From NCBI GenBank assembly GCA_905221615.1, contig CAJNDT010005869.1, positions 733,733 to 797,732 on the forward strand: 64,000 nucleotides of DNA, written 5' to 3'. Positions within the stretch are counted from its first letter, which is position 1. Every line of letters starts with the position of its first letter. Both the position numbers and the translations under genes were made by a program. Shown piece after piece: positions 20,150 through 32,783 of this stretch. A model generated the notes under the pieces. It searched no databases. It was not told the origin of the DNA and worked only from the letters and a program-made list of their open reading frames with translations. The stretch comes from Symbiodinium sp. CCMP2592. Taxonomy: Eukaryota > Sar > Dinophyceae > Suessiales > Symbiodiniaceae.

Positions 20150-20620
20150 AACAGCTTGACACAAGACAGAGCCCTCGAAATTTTGTGCCACAGTAGCTTG
20201 GAGCAGGCCTTGCAAACTGAGGCAAAACAAAGTGTAATTCCCCAATATCTTGATGCAAAACACGGTCAGGCAAATTCAAAGTCCCCATAGCTTGACACAA
20301 GACAGGAGGCTTCGAAGTTGAAGCCCTCCCCCCTCCAAACACATACAATGTTTGAAGCAAAAGAAAGCCTTGCAAACTGGAGTTCCCTAAGAGCTTGATG
20401 CCAAGCAAGCCCACGAAAATTGTAATTTCCAGACAGCTTGACAAAAAAGAGCAGCCTCGAAACTGTAGCCCCCCAATAGCCTGAGACAACACAGAACGCT
20501 GCTAATTGCAATTACCCAAGGGCTTGACACAAGACAGCCTCGAAACTGTAATCCGGCAAAGCAGGGCCTAGCAAATTGTTATTCTCAATAGTTTGATGCA
20601 AAACAGGACAAATGCTGCAG
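20150..20620. repeat. Degenerate ~43-bp minisatellite
   Basis: About ten diverged units built on AGCTTGACACAAGACAG then CCTCGAAACTGTAATT. Starts seen near 20153, 20247, 20289, 20393, 20436, 20479 and 20521. The 147-codon - strand frame at 20049-20492 is read through these repeats and is not a gene. Confidence 0.75.
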
Positions 20621-22883
20621 ATTACACTATTTGCAAGGGGACCGCCACCGTTGGGAAAAAAAGCTTCGCCTGACACAGTGACATGCACAGCAACTACTTT
20701 CGACTACCAGTACCACTACTACTCCCCCTACTACTCGTAATATTGCTAATAACACGGTGACGACGAGACGACGACGACTAGTACTACTGCTACTACTCGA
20801 CTACTACGACCAGTTTTTGCTTTTGATCCCTCACCCTTTGGTTTTACAGGTACTTTTGTTTGATCATTTGTTATTTATGTTCATATTTGTGGTTTAGTTT
20901 TTGGATCCTAACTTAATGTTGTTCTGATCCGTCAGTCCCGGGGGGTCCAGATTTCTGGGGCTAGGGCTTCTGGGGTGACAAGGAGCCGAGGGCGTCGGGA
21001 GCTGATGGGGTTTCAAGACTTGGATTTAGGATTTCTCGTATAGGCTGCAGGGGACCGCGTTTTTGGGGGTGGTCAGGGCGTAGGGCTTTGGAGTTTAGCA
21101 TTTGGCCGTTGGGGGCTTGAAGGGCTGGTTCGGCGGTGTGGGATACTGTGAGGTTTGACAGGGTTGTAGATAGAGGTTTAGGGCTTCGATGGTTGTTGCT
21201 TTTTGTTGTTGGAGAGCTGGGGGCTGGGACTTACGGGACGCAGAGTTCTAGGGTCGGGGGTTTCTGGATGTAGGGGTTTATCAGGGCTCTAGGGCCTAGG
21301 GTTTGGGCTTTAAAGGCTCTCAGAAATTTGCGGCTTAGGGCTTAGGGCTTGTCGTGTTTATAGGTTTCCGGGCTTATAAAAGGGGCGACACTGCTTGGGG
21401 CCTTAGGCTTCTGACGTGCTGTAATGCAGAGATTTCATGTTTAAAGGGTTCGGGGTTTGGGTCTTAGGTGGTTCAGGACTTATTCTAAGGACTGGGGTGT
21501 AGAGGCAATATGGGAAACCCTAAGCACTGATTTTTTAGGGCTTCTAGGGACCATATATTCCTGGACCGTGAGGAATCTACCTTAACTCAGGGTTCCACAG
21601 TATGGTTTCCTTAGATAAGTCCAAAAAGAGGTAGGTTATCTGGGGATACGATCGGACTTATTATCTATGCTGGGTCTAGCATACTTGTATTTAAGTGTCA
21701 GGCTCTGCTTAGGTTGAGGGTTCATGTTGAAAAAATAGTTCGAGACCCTGATCCCTATCAAGGGTGCTATAGGGTTCCATATAGGGTGCTATAGGGTTCT
21801 GTAGTACGGTCCCCCTTAAGGATTGGGGTTTGGGGTTTCTCGACTGCAAGGCTTTTTGTAGGCTTCAGGGCTTATGTTTGGGCTTCTGCGGCTAAAGTCT
21901 GTAGGGTTTGCAAGTATCGTGGCTAATATTGCACCGGGAGGGACGAGGGTTTAAACATCTCTCGTGTCTAGCATTGAGACATCTAGGTTCAGGTGACCAT
22001 AAGTATCTGTTCAGGAGCTAGTTTCGCACCTATGTGTTGAAACCCTAAACCCTAAACCTTTGACCTTAGCTTTTGAAACTCTAAACCCTGAACCTTAAAC
22101 CTGTGTTTATCAATAGCCCCTTCTCCAGGATCGCTGAAGAAACCCCATTCCCTGTACCACTGGGGTCGTCGAGGGAAGTTTTCATGAAGCTGGTATATAT
22201 ACTTTGGCAGCCAAGTACCTAGACAGGGACTAGTCTAGGCCAAAGTAGAAACGACCACTACTCCTTCTCCCACTCCTGCTCCTACTCCTACTCCCACTCC
22301 TACTACTACTGCTACTACTACTACTACTACTACCATGGACCCTTAGAGGCCTTCAGAGGAACCCTTGACTTGAACGGAAAGGTTCAGACCCCTCTGCGGA
22401 GGCTCACCCACCAGGCTTGTGGAGGGACCAAGGCTTCCCTAAGTTTGGGAGTTGGGGGTATGGACTCTTGGGCTTTAGGGGTGTATAGGGTATGGATTCT
22501 TGGGCTTTAGGGTGTAAGGGAGGGATGCTGGGGGTATAGATTTTGGGGGCGTAAGGTATGGATTCTTGGGGGTTGGGGTTTAAGGATCTGGGTTTCCAGG
22601 CTGTAAGGTGCAGATTCTTGGGGTTTGGGGCTAAGGGGAGTAGCGTGTAGGGGTGTAGGGTATGGATGGATTCTTTTCGGGTCCTGCTTTGATTTAAAAC
22701 CTGAATCCCTCAACCCGTAGGCAATCTAGGTTGGGGAGCTAGGCAATATGTGCTTTACGGTTTTAGGTGCCTCGGAGGCAAACTGGTCATTCAAGCGGCA
22801 CTCGTTAGCTGACCTGCACCTCCCAATATGAAAAGCATTACAAGTTAGATCCTCGTTGTGCATTGGCTTGTTTCCCGTTTCAG

Positions 22884-25800
22884 CTCATTGGTTGGGCTTG
22901 CCGACAAAGAAGGGAATCCCCAAACTGTGTGCCCGGATTTTGGGGTGTCTTCCCGACCCCGCCCGGCGCGAAACTGGCCGGGCGTACTTCGGAGAACACT
23001 ACACCATACCAAGAAGGGAAGCGAGGAATTCCATCAGAATAGATTGCAGAAAAACCTGGTGGGAAGAGGGAGGGGGTGCTCAGCCCGAAGCCAGCGAAAC
23101 TGCACTGCCGCGTGCAACAAAATGGGAAGCGTCGCCTTTAACAGGTTACCAGTTCCGGTTCTTTGTTTTATGCACATGTGAGATTTCTTGCCCTCAAAGG
23201 AATATGTGGCCAGGTCACACGGCGAAGGGATCTGGTTTAACCGCTTGCCGGACATTGAAGAGTACTGGCGCCAGCGAGGCTTCAGGGGCCACGGCGCGAT
23301 GGTTCTGCCACTGAGCTCAACGGCAGGGGCCAGCGCTGCGAAACCGCTTAAGCTCAGTGGTGTGTGGGTCCAGGCCGAACTGGCGGCCCAAGAGCATGAC
23401 GAACAGCAAATGCCGTCGTGCTACGGGGTTTGCCACAAGGTTTGTGAAAGTTTGGGGATAGCATGAGTGAAGTAGGACTCCAGGACGGTAGAACTGGTAG
23501 AACTACCCTTTGTTCAGATGTTGCAAACCTCCATGTCATTTGTGTTTTGGGTTCAAACACGTCATGAGTTTTCGGAGTTTCCATTTCATCGGCCGAGGTT
23601 GTCTTCGGATGGTGTTTTTTCGGCTTACCAATTCCTCAAGGATGTCAAGTATACAGAATATGCTGAAGGGGTGTAGGAGTTTAGTACCCGTAGTGTAGTC
23701 TGCGGTGAGAGCCTTGTGCAAAAAATACTCCTAGTACTCCTGGTAGAGAGATCGGGTATGTTCGGGTTTCATTCACTTCAAGAGCCCTTGACAGAACCCT
23801 TTACGACCTGCTAGGAGAAACGCCAATCACTTCATCGGCTTCGACGGGGAATCTAGGCACGAGCAGCAGCCGGGCTTGTTGGGGATTTTGTGGGCTTCTT
23901 TGTTGCAAATGACTCTACCTTTACAGGTTCTTCTATAAATAGATAAAAAAGTGTATGTATATATATATATATATACACATATATATATATATATACATAC
24001 CTACACACACACATATATATATATATATTCTCATCTGCACGGCTTCTGGATTCGGGGCTGAGCATAAAATGTGAAGGTCCCTGGGTTCTTCCATCAGTTG
24101 CGGATGCTCTGTCCCGAAGATCTTCGTCCTGGCCGATGTTTGTTGAACCTACCCCGGGCTCTCCGATTTAAGATTTGTTGTCCGCAAATATTTCGAACGA
24201 AAAAGCACAAATCATCACGACATCCGAGCAATCCAAGTTGCACTTGATCCACAAGCCAGATATCCGGAACACTAACCTGAAACCTCCAAACCCGCGACAG
24301 GTAAACCCGAAGCCCCAAACCCGAAACTCTGCATCAGAGAGGCCTTCAAGGCGTTTTCTCGCGCCTAGGGGTTGACGAAAGGCCAGTACACGAGAGATGA
24401 ACACATAATCATAGAAGCGGTTCTGTATCTATGTTTATCCATATATGCCCATGTCCATTTCCTTATCAGTTTCCATATTCATATCTCTACCTACCTATAT
24501 GTATGTGTATTTGTATCCACATCTACATCAATATGTATGAGAACATGGAGCTTACGGGTTAGGGTCAACCAGGCACCGGCATTTTCTCTGCCTTCTTCCG
24601 CCGGCAATCCTCTGGAGGCCTCCTTGGTTTCGAAGATTTAGATAGTCAGTGGGAGAACTTTAAGTTTATTGACCTTACTATATTCCGGCGATTGACGAAG
24701 AGGTCTTAGGACCGGTGGGCTTGGTGCTACGGGCTTTAGGGGTTTGGAGATCCCACTATGGCCAACCGCGAGACGCAACGTTAGCGGATATCGGCGTATC
24801 TTAGCCTAGCATTTACTGCATCCTTACTACAGCGCAGAGATTGCAGTGCCTTTCAGTGTCCCATTGATGGTTAGAGATCTGTGGTCGGCAACTTGGGGTA
24901 AGGGTTTAGCTTGAATCGAAACAGAAACAGAATACAGACACCGTATCCTATAATCGCATGTTGGGATCGGAGACGTGGAATGCTGGCCGGTTGACGCTGG
25001 AGTTTCTTGTGGCCTTGGGCGCGCCACGTTGGTGGCATGGGGGCTTGGGGCTTGACAGTCGGCATCTTTGCTTTAGCATGACGGATTCTCTAACTCTAAC
25101 CGCTACACCCTGAAAGCTCTCCCTAAAGACTACTACGACACCCAGTCTGCAGACTTCCATACTTATGGTGTCCAATGTCAGGGTCTTAAAGGGTTTATGG
25201 CTTGATTGGTTAGGGCTGAGGGTTTGCATAAGGTCAGCATTTGGGATCAGATTTTCGGACTGTTACCAAAAGCTACATGGTGGGAAGAGTATACCTTTTA
25301 TCATGAAACGGACAAGGGGAGCCAACGTAAAAACCTTGCAAAGCATCTTGTGGAGTTCCTGTTCCATTGTGTCCCGGTGTTTTTTCAGGCCGGCTGCAAC
25401 GGCCAACGGAGGCATCGTTGCGGTCATGTATGGGGCTTTGTTGAGTAAATACTTGATATCGAATTACATGCGGGATTTATGATGCTTGAAGGGCTTAGGT
25501 TTGTGGGTTCGTGCTGGGGTTTAGGCCCGCCAGAGCTAAATCCTTGTTGTTAGGACAGCCAGAAAAGGAAGGGGGGCGCACCATGCCATGCTATCGAGAG
25601 CAAAGGATCTTAGTGTTTTGCCAGTCGTGCGGCTGATGGGTTCGCGAAGTTCGCTCCAGGATTGCGGAAAACTTCAAAAAGTTGATTGGAAGAACTCAAT
25701 GACGGCTTCCTCGGGCCAGGCCGAATTCTGTACGACCCCACTTCAACTTCAACTAAAGTGCTTTTCAATTATCGGTTTCCCGGTAAGGCCTATGACCGTA

Positions 25801-28800
25801 GTGGTGTCGGCCTATTCTTCTTGCATGTGGTTGCTGGTGCAGGAAACCTTCCCTGTGCAGTCTCCAAAGTTATGCGAATTTCAACAGCACTTGGCTCCCC
25901 AATGTTCTACTGTAAATGCCACCTGCGGTTTCCACACTAAATCCTCGACCTTGCAAACGCTAAACCCTCAACCCCAGACCTACGGGATACTACGACTAAA
26001 ACCATGGATCTCAGACTCAACCCGAAGCATCACCGCTAACTCGACAGGCAAGATCAAGCTTGCAGTCCAACACGCAAGACGGACCACAAAGCAACAAGCC
26101 AAGGGAACGTGTCGAGGCATGGTGAGGCATACTAATCTAGGGAGTGTGAGCGGAGAGATTCTGTTTCCATATGCACAGACCGCTGCACCACGCAGTTTTT
26201 CCCATGAACATAGGGGCCTTAATAACTACCTCTACTGCTTTGGGGCGGTTCCTTATTAAAACTATGGTATACCATACCGCCAAAACCCTATTCTATATTT
26301 ATCACGGCCCACATATTACTGTACGACCTTCTTTCTCTTTTCGCAGGGTCGGCTTCCAATAGTACTTTGCAGACACCACGCCCTATACCCAACACCCGAA
26401 CTCTGAGCCTTCCACCCAGAAGCCGCTAGATATCATAGCCTTAAACCCAAAAACCCTCAACCCCAAACCCCAAACCCAAGCCCCGAAGCCTTTTGTTTGT
26501 TTTGCTGCATCAGCTTGCGACCACGCCGTCGCCACCCAGCTCACCAGGACCCAAGCTGGGGGACCCAGATGCGTGCTCTTTGTTTGGGTTTGGGGCTCGT
26601 AGGGTTCAGGGTTTTGGGGTTTAGGGTTCTGGGATTTGGGTTTGGGGTTTAGGGTTGTTCCAGTATCTACAGAAATTTGCACAAAAGTGTGGTGTGCTCT
26701 GGTATTCCCAGAACTTGCTTCAGTGGCATTGTCATGCAATTCAGTTCTTACGGTGCCAGGCTAAGAACCGGTATCCCTCACCGCAAACCCTGCACCGCGC
26801 ATGCCAAACCCGCAGGCGCAGTGTCATGCAAACCTGAAGCCATGCCCAGATCACTCCAGACTTGTTGCTCATAACATGTCCATTTGGGTGGTTGTCGAAA
26901 TTGTGGTCCCTTTGGGGGTCCCTAACACAATACGCCACCGAAAATTTAGGGCACCAAAAAAGGGGCCCTAATTTTGACAACTTGTTAGCCGGCCGCCATG
27001 AGCCCGGATCCCGGTCATCGATAACGACGAGTTACTGCCGGTGGTCATAGTCGACAGCACGATAGCACTCAAACTTCAGCAAACCTGCTCATCAGCTCAT
27101 CACCGTGATGGTAGGAAGCGGTGCTGTGACGGCTATGATCTTTTGTCAATCATGTCTGTTGCCATTGCTGTTTCTTTCTTGCATCAAATTATCAGGACTA
27201 CCCTTCTTGCGATTGGAGCTTCTGCATTCACAAGCTTCGCAAGCTTAAGCCTTGAGGCCAAACCCGTCTGTAATCTAGAAACCGGTCATTGGGAATAGTA
27301 TCGCAGTAAGGCCCCCGTCAAAAACTACGGTAAAGTATGCACCAAAACCCTGCCCTAAGTACGGAGGTCGCATTTTTCCCCCTTACAGCCCCCCCCCCCC
27401 CCCCAGAGTATCCAGAACTTGGAGCTAAAACACTGCCCAAGTGCCGCAGCGCCCTGGAGACCTGAGCTCTCAACAAGCTACGAAGAAGGACGGCAGTTCA
27501 AACGCTAAGGCCTCACATCGAGTAAACCAGATCAGCAAGCATTAACCTTGCCAAATCCCTAACAGAGACCCGTGCAGCAGCAAGCGTCGCCTTTGAGAGC
27601 CTTGGAGCCAAGGGCGCGCGTAGTCGCACGCCGCTCGATGGGGGGTGAAGTCGATGCACGACGTGCGCGGGAGCAGGCGGCGGCTGATTCGCCAAGTCTT
27701 GATAGATTGGATTGAAGTTCGGATTGGAGTTTGGCGGATTGAGTGGCTCGGGTTTAGACTTCAGACCTAAGGTTTAGCCGGCATGGGTTTGGGATAGAAC
27801 TATAAAGCCCTTGTCGGCTAAGTTTCGGGAACTACAACTGACAGGGTGAGGGTTTCGTGGGAAAGCCTTGAATTTGCCCGTTTAAGGACTTATAGTTGTG
27901 ATAAGCGTTTGAAAGCGCGGTTGTATAGGGTCCAGTTACGGCCTGCACAAAGAAGCAGACCTTCACCCCCAGTTTACCTCAGGATTCTTTATACTATAGA
28001 TCAGATAGTGAGCCTAGTCAAGCGTAGTGCAGAAATCATGATGAACAGCACCTTCTCCCAACAAAAGGCGCGCTGGAGGGAGAAGGGTTGTTTCCCAGTC
28101 AACCCTAACCTTAAAACTCGACTTGAAAGTCCTTGGCCCTATAACCCTGTAGCCCTGTAACCCTATGACCCTAGAACCCTAAACCCTTAATCCTAGACTC
28201 TAAACCCTATGATCCTAAGCCCGAAGCCTAGAAAGCCAGGTACATTTTTATCAGATTTAAGGGCGAGGCCGAAGCCCCAAAACCCCAAAACGGCCCTTAA
28301 AGCGCACAGGGCCGGAACCCCCCCCGCCCATGGTTGTCCTTTGGGTCTCTGGGACGACTCTAAGGTTTAGGGTTTTGGCTTCAGTTGCAGGAGCTTGTGA
28401 GGTGTAGGGTTCATAAGGGCTTTACGACTTAAAGGTGTGGTATCCCAAAGAGCACCATCGATGTGGGGTTCTGTCCTCTGCACTCCCAGCCCAAATGCTG
28501 CACTCCGACCCACCAGAAGGCTCCAATGTCCTCAGCCTCAATTTTCTCTAGGCTCTTGTAATCCAAACTTTCTACCTCCCCCCGAACATAAACGATCATG
28601 TCGTTCGTACCAGCCTGATCTCTCAGAGAAAGTGTTGCTGCAAAACCATCAAGACCACGATTCTTACAGAAGCTTCCGTTGAAAGGCTGCATTGGAGAAA
28701 CCCTTAAGAAGGAAACCCCCTAGCTCCAGAATCCATAAACCCTAAACGCCGAGACCCCGCCGTCGCCAACTTGAGGCCTTCGACACCTCCAGCGGCTACG

Positions 28801-30134
28801 CCTCACGGGGCGGGCCGAAGCCGCTTTGATCAAAACTTCTCACGGTTCAGGGTTTATAGGGTCCAGGGTCTCTCCCCTCTCTCTCTGAGGTGGTGGCGGT
28901 CGTGAGGATCTTTTTTAGGACTTCGGGTTTAGGGTTTAGGGAGTTTAAGGCCCCGGCGTTTTGATCCCTGGCTGGAAGCCTTCGGAAGGTTGCCGCACGT
29001 GCCGCCGACGATCTGCCCGGGTGCACAAGAGCCCTCGGAGCGAGAAAAGGTCGAGGCGGCGGAGGGTTTTTGAGGTTGTGTGGAGCTAAGGGTGTGCATG
29101 GTTTGTAGGTGTCTGGGTTTCGGATTGGGCGTTTATGGTCCAGGGTTTATAAAGTTGAAAGGCTCTGGAAATGGGGGTTTTGGGGTCTATGATTTGGGGT
29201 TTAGGGCTTAAAATTGGCTGCACATGGTGTTCCCCCGATATCTTACGTGGATTCCTATGACGATTCAAGGGATCCTCCCTGAAGGACGACCCACGCACAC
29301 ACACGCAGACATGCCGGCCTTAGGTTTCCGGTGTTACAGGTTAGGGTTTCAGGGGCCTTGGGGGTTTAGGATTTGACGATGGGGGTTTGAGATTTACAAC
29401 GTGGGGAGGGGGCAAGGGTTTTCAATTGGGACACGGGTTACATGCATAGGTCTATGTGTGTATATATATATACAACTAATTATACATATATGTGTGTAAT
29501 TATGTGTAGCAATAGGCTTTCCTTGGCATGGTAGCAGCTAGTTGGTTTAAATGCTGAGTCATGTTCAACGTTTGATCTAGGTTATAGCACTGGGGTTTTG
29601 ATTGCGGATACGGTTACAGACAAACATACTTCCGAAGTAGACGGTTGAGAAAGATCGTGTGGATGTGGCAGGAGAAATGTTCGCGAGACTACATGGAAGA
29701 ATTCCACACAATCATAGTTGCAACGCTATTGCCTTTCCATGCAGTCAAACAGACCAGCATATAGGTGGAGAGAGAGAGAGGGAGAGAGTAACAACGATCC
29801 TAACCCGCAAACCCCCAACTCTTAGACCCTCGCCAGCAAGCACCATGGTGAAACGCTTGTCGTTGGGTTCTGCTCACTGACAACAGGTGAACATTGTCAA
29901 GAAGCCACTCGGCCCTTGTTACTGCAGCCTCTGCTTGCACGAGAGACCAGACTTATGACTCCATATCTACTGGGTATAATCTGCTTGAAGAATACAGTAG
30001 ACTATCCAAGGTTTTGGTTCGCATGCAAAGAACTTTCTTGTTCCATCCGAGACGCCGTTAAGTCCGGACTCTGCTGTAGGGCAGCTGGTAGTAGTGTGTT
30101 TACAGGGAGAACCGCATTCCATTACCCTCGCTAA
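22884..30134 (+). CDS. Chain of exon-like segments, unknown protein(s)
   Basis: Fourteen + strand segments keep phase when joined: 22884-23058, 23200-23427, 24098-24176, 24573-24663, 25238-25288, 25389-25444, 25693-25911, 26048-26121, 27581-27695, 28033-28086, 28776-28844, 28979-29065, 29654-29764 and 29887-30134 (TAA). The best are 23200-23427 (76 codons, includes GIWFNRLPDIEEYWRQRGF) and 25693-25911 (donor GTAAATG). Together about 550 residues with no domain I recognise. The caution is real: dynamin exons on the same strand lie on both sides (17042 and 31286), so this chain would be a nested gene, part of a very long dynamin linker, or partly false. An alternative next segment at 30175-30261 (donor GTAAAT) shows the 3' end is not settled. 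Confidence 0.28.
23947..24030. repeat. (TA)n / (CA)n microsatellite
   Basis: Alternating TATATA and CACACA runs on both sides of short spacers. Confidence 0.85.
26210..26318. mobile_element. MITE family B, copy 1
   Basis: Begins TAGGGGCCTTAATAACTACC, has TTCCTTATTA in the middle, and ends with AAAACCCTATTCT then GGCCC. It lies in the putative intron after 26121. Confidence 0.6.
26882..26990. mobile_element. MITE family D, copy 1
   Basis: Imperfect inverted ends: GGTTGTCGAAATTGTGGTCC at 26890 against AGGGGCCCTAATTTTGACAA at 26961. A related pair of ends is at 30676-30762. Confidence 0.45.
27388..27406. repeat. Poly-C tract
   Basis: A run of about sixteen C with little interruption; an assembly-length error is likely here. 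Confidence 0.8.
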
Positions 30135-30675
30135 CTTACAACGGGAACCGACAAAATAAGCCTAATTGTGATTCCAGGAGGTACGCTGGGCGCATGGGAC
30201 AACTCTATTATCCAGTGGCTCCATGTTTGATTTGGTTCATTCCACGTTTCCATTGTCCCGTGATGTAAATGTTTGAAATCCTGAGAGGTGGGTTGGCCAG
30301 CCCTCCAGACACCTTCAAAAGATGCATCTCCTTTAGCACACTCAAACTGCAGGGCCCGCCTCAAATATTTGGTGAAATGCCCACAACGCAACTCCGAATA
30401 ATCGTATCCCGTACGATCATGATGCCCCACGTGGCAATACGCTAGAGCTTACCTTCCTGGCCGCAGCGGGGAACATACAACCACTTGGGAAAACCACAAC
30501 TGGGCTCGGCAAAATTCAACACGGCTCCAACAAAAGCAACCTAGGGGCTTCGCAAACCCAACATCCCGTGTAGACCCGTCAACAAGCCTTCAACCTGAAA
30601 CTCCCCTGAAACTCCAACCCTTTGACACTACAAACCCTGGAGGCTCAGACTTATATAAGTAGAACTCGAAATCAG

Positions 30676-30762
30676 GGTCCCTTTTAGGGTGTTTTGTATA
30701 ATGGGGCCGTGCTATTTTGAGGACCTAAAAAAGGGACCCCAATTCAGAAAACTACTCTTATC
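30676..30762. mobile_element. MITE family D-like, copy 2
   Basis: AGGGTCCCTTTTAGGG on the left and AAAAAAGGGACCCC on the right form inverted ends around about 60 bases. Confidence 0.4.
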
Positions 30763-30837
30763 CAACACTGTAGAGCTTAATTTAGCCCAAAAAGCCTTAC
30801 AAGCCCGTCTGAAGCCCTCCGAGACCTGAAAATATCC

Positions 30838-30932
30838 TGCAGTCTCCACTGTAGCGATTTTTGAGTTTACCTTATAGGATCCTAAACTTATACTTGCATA
30901 GACCAACAAGTGGAACTACAATGGATACTGCA
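30838..30932. mobile_element. MITE family C, copy 2
   Basis: Left CAGTCTCCACTGTAG, right GGAACTACAATGGATACTG; about 95 bases with TTACCTTATAGGATCCTA inside. Confidence 0.55.
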
Positions 30933-31285
30933 TGCAATCTGAAACCAACCAAAAAACTAGCAAGCAACCTTAGATACCCCCATGAATGAAACCCAACACT
31001 TTTTGAGACCCCTCTTAAACCCCAACACCACTATGGACGAAACCTAAAACTAATAGAGACCCCCCATTAAACCCCAACGCCAGTCTACGTAGGCTGCTGG
31101 GACCCTTCACACGTTCCTTCCTGTCGGGCCTAAGAGGATCCTATCTACGAATATTTTGAAGAGGCTGTCCCGGAGCCACAGTTTGGGGTTCAGGGAGTTT
31201 GGGGTTCAGGGTTCAGGTTTAGAGTTTAGGGTTTAAGGCTGGTAACATGAATTCGCCCTCGAAATCCCACAATGCCGTCCCCGAG

Positions 31286-31334
31286 GTTGATGGAGAGCTA
31301 TCTGACCTTGGTCAAGAAGAACATCGCCGACTCG
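31286..31334 (+). CDS. Dynamin-related protein, first GED exon
   Basis: AG|G then LMESYLTLVKKNIADS and GT. This is the GTPase effector domain signature (L-I-x-S-Y-F-x-I-V-R-K-N-I-x-D-x-V-P-K). It exits in phase 0, and the exon at 32697 continues with VPKAIMLFL, exactly as the family requires. Entry phase 2. The intron to the next exon is 1.36 kb and holds a G-rich tract and two MITEs. Confidence 0.7.
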
Positions 31335-31439
31335 GTGAGATTGGGGTTTAGGACTTGTGGGGTTTGTGAGAAATTGTGAGGGTTTTTGGGGTGCAAGGGG
31401 CTTGGGGTTTGTTGTTGTGGTGTTCATGGTTCGCAGGGG

Positions 31440-31553
31440 ATGGGGTGAGTGGGTGGGTGGGTCTGGTCGGGTCGGGTGGGTCGGTGGATGGGTGGGGTGG
31501 GTGAGTGAATGGGTGGGTGGGCGGCCGGGGGCGGGTGGGTGGGCCGTGAGTGG
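31440..31553 (+). repeat. G-rich tract, (GGGTGGGT)n-like
   Basis: More than fifteen GGG or GGGG runs with 1-5 base spacers in 114 bases, all on the + strand within a dynamin intron. Strong G-quadruplex potential. Confidence 0.85.
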
Positions 31554-32489
31554 GTTATGCTGGCCCAGCTTGGGGTTCGTCGCTCTGGGTTTACGGTTGG
31601 GGATGTTCAGAGGTCAGGGTTTGACGACGTGGAGGGTCGGTATGATTCTTTACATATGCGGCCACACGGCTTTCGGCTTTGGCCTTTGGATGCGTTGCAG
31701 CTCCAGATGCCTGGGATTCTGTGATTATCGTAAGAGACTACTTTTGGTGGTTTGTAGATCGTCGCAGCACAAGCAGATATAATGCCAGTACGTGACAAGA
31801 ATAAGCAGCTGGATTGAACCAATCAGCGCAAGAAGGGTGTGAGGGGATGTAACAGATGTTGTTGCCTCGACCTCCCTGGGCGACGAGCACTCGTGTTATG
31901 GCCTCAGTGAACCTGAAAGGCGGAAACAACAGGAAGTAGCTACATGACAGAAGGTTTTTGTTAACAAACAGGTACGTACATCAGCAAATAGCACAAGCCG
32001 CAGAGGCAGCAAGGTTAGTAGTAGTCACCGCCTCTGCAGTAGTACCCGTCGACGTGGAGTAGCGATCGTCGTGTCGGTGGTAGTGGTAGGAGCAGCAGGA
32101 TCGGAGGCAGGACGAGCATCATCAGCAACGCAATGTGTAGACGCGGCAGCAAGAGCTAAATCCTAAACCCAACGTTCCACGCCCCCGGCCTTGAACCGAA
32201 AATCAAAAAGTCCAGGGAACCCGTCCAAAAAGCATAAGAGGCAGGCAACACCCTGTGAAGCACAGTAGAAGCTGTTAAGAACAGCAAGACAGTAATGTGA
32301 GTAAGAGCCAGCCTTTTTCCCCAAAGGGTCGGCGTAATAAAGCGTTTTAGGCTCTTAGTAGCCATTTGGGCCCCCAAAGTATGGACTATACTGCTACTTG
32401 GACCTATTTGGTTTCAACAAACAACCCTAAACCCTAAACCTGTAGCCACCGCCAATACTGATATCGGCTACAGCACCGCAACCCAACAG

Positions 32490-32579
32490 TAGGGACCGTA
32501 ATACAGTACCCTCAATAGTAGGATCCTTATAATAAAGACCCCCAAATAAGGTACCCCTTACTTGCCGAAACTCCCATAT
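32490..32579 (-). mobile_element. MITE family A, copy 1, truncated, inverted
   Basis: Lacks one end. Reads GGGACCGTAATACAGTACCC to CCGAAACTCCCATAT, the reverse of its neighbour at 32578. Confidence 0.7.
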
Positions 32580-32687
32580 ATGAATTTCCGAAAATTATGG
32601 TACCTTATTTTAGGGGTCCTTAGAAGAAGGATCCTACTATTCAGGGTACTGTATTAAGGTACCCCTTCCTTTCCGAAACTCCCATAT
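32578..32687 (+). mobile_element. MITE family A, copy 2
   Basis: Ends ATGAATTTCCGAAAAT and TTTCCGAAACTCCCAT are inverted repeats. The core GGATCCTACTATTCAGGGTA is shared with copies at 40041, 58762 and 61131. It ends nine bases before the 3' splice site of the next dynamin exon. Confidence 0.8.
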
Positions 32688-32696
32688 CGGTTGCAG

Positions 32697-32783
32697 GTCC
32701 CGAAGGCGATCATGCTCTTCTTGGCCGGCGGCTCAGAAGTGCGAAAGAGCTTCTCCTCGCTGTGCCTGCACCCAGCCTTGAGC
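32697..32783 (+). CDS. Dynamin-related protein, second GED exon
   Basis: After GGTTGCAG the frame reads VPKAIMLFLAGGSEVRK and on to LHPALS, 29 codons, with GT at 32784. VPK-A-I-M-x-F-L follows directly after the KKNIADS of the previous exon in the GED of dynamin-like proteins. The part after SEVRK does not match the usual GED helix, so either the protein is divergent here or the exon ends earlier. Further C-terminal exons were not identified. Confidence 0.65.

Larger units (their letters stand above)
17137..22883. other. Long intron-like stretch with repeats
   Basis: Mostly TTTAGGG/CCCTAAA-rich non-coding DNA. 19440-19640 repeats AAGGAACCCTTAAGGG-type palindromic words. 20700-20815 and 22258-22335 are (CTA)n/(GAC)n-like triplet tracts. 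Short open segments with splice-like edges occur at 17808-17881, 18653-18704 and about 19003-19060, none with a recognised domain. Confidence 0.5.

Noticed and set aside
20049-20492. 147-codon - strand frame
   Set aside because: Read through a degenerate minisatellite; the protein is only a translation of the repeat.
20700-20815. CRISPR-like short repeats
   Set aside because: Simple triplet repeats without constant spacers; no CRISPR array in the window.
28429-28692. Plausible - strand terminal exon (87 codons)
   Set aside because: Linking it to 30140-30441 gives an attractive joined protein, but most comparable - strand frames in the window proved antisense to + segments with good donors, so opposite-strand interleaved genes are not supported.
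30140-30441. - strand frame of about 100 codons with a GTAAGT donor
   Set aside because: The + strand reads a segment at 30175-30261 with a GTAAAT donor; all recognised genes are on +, so I treat this as a shadow.
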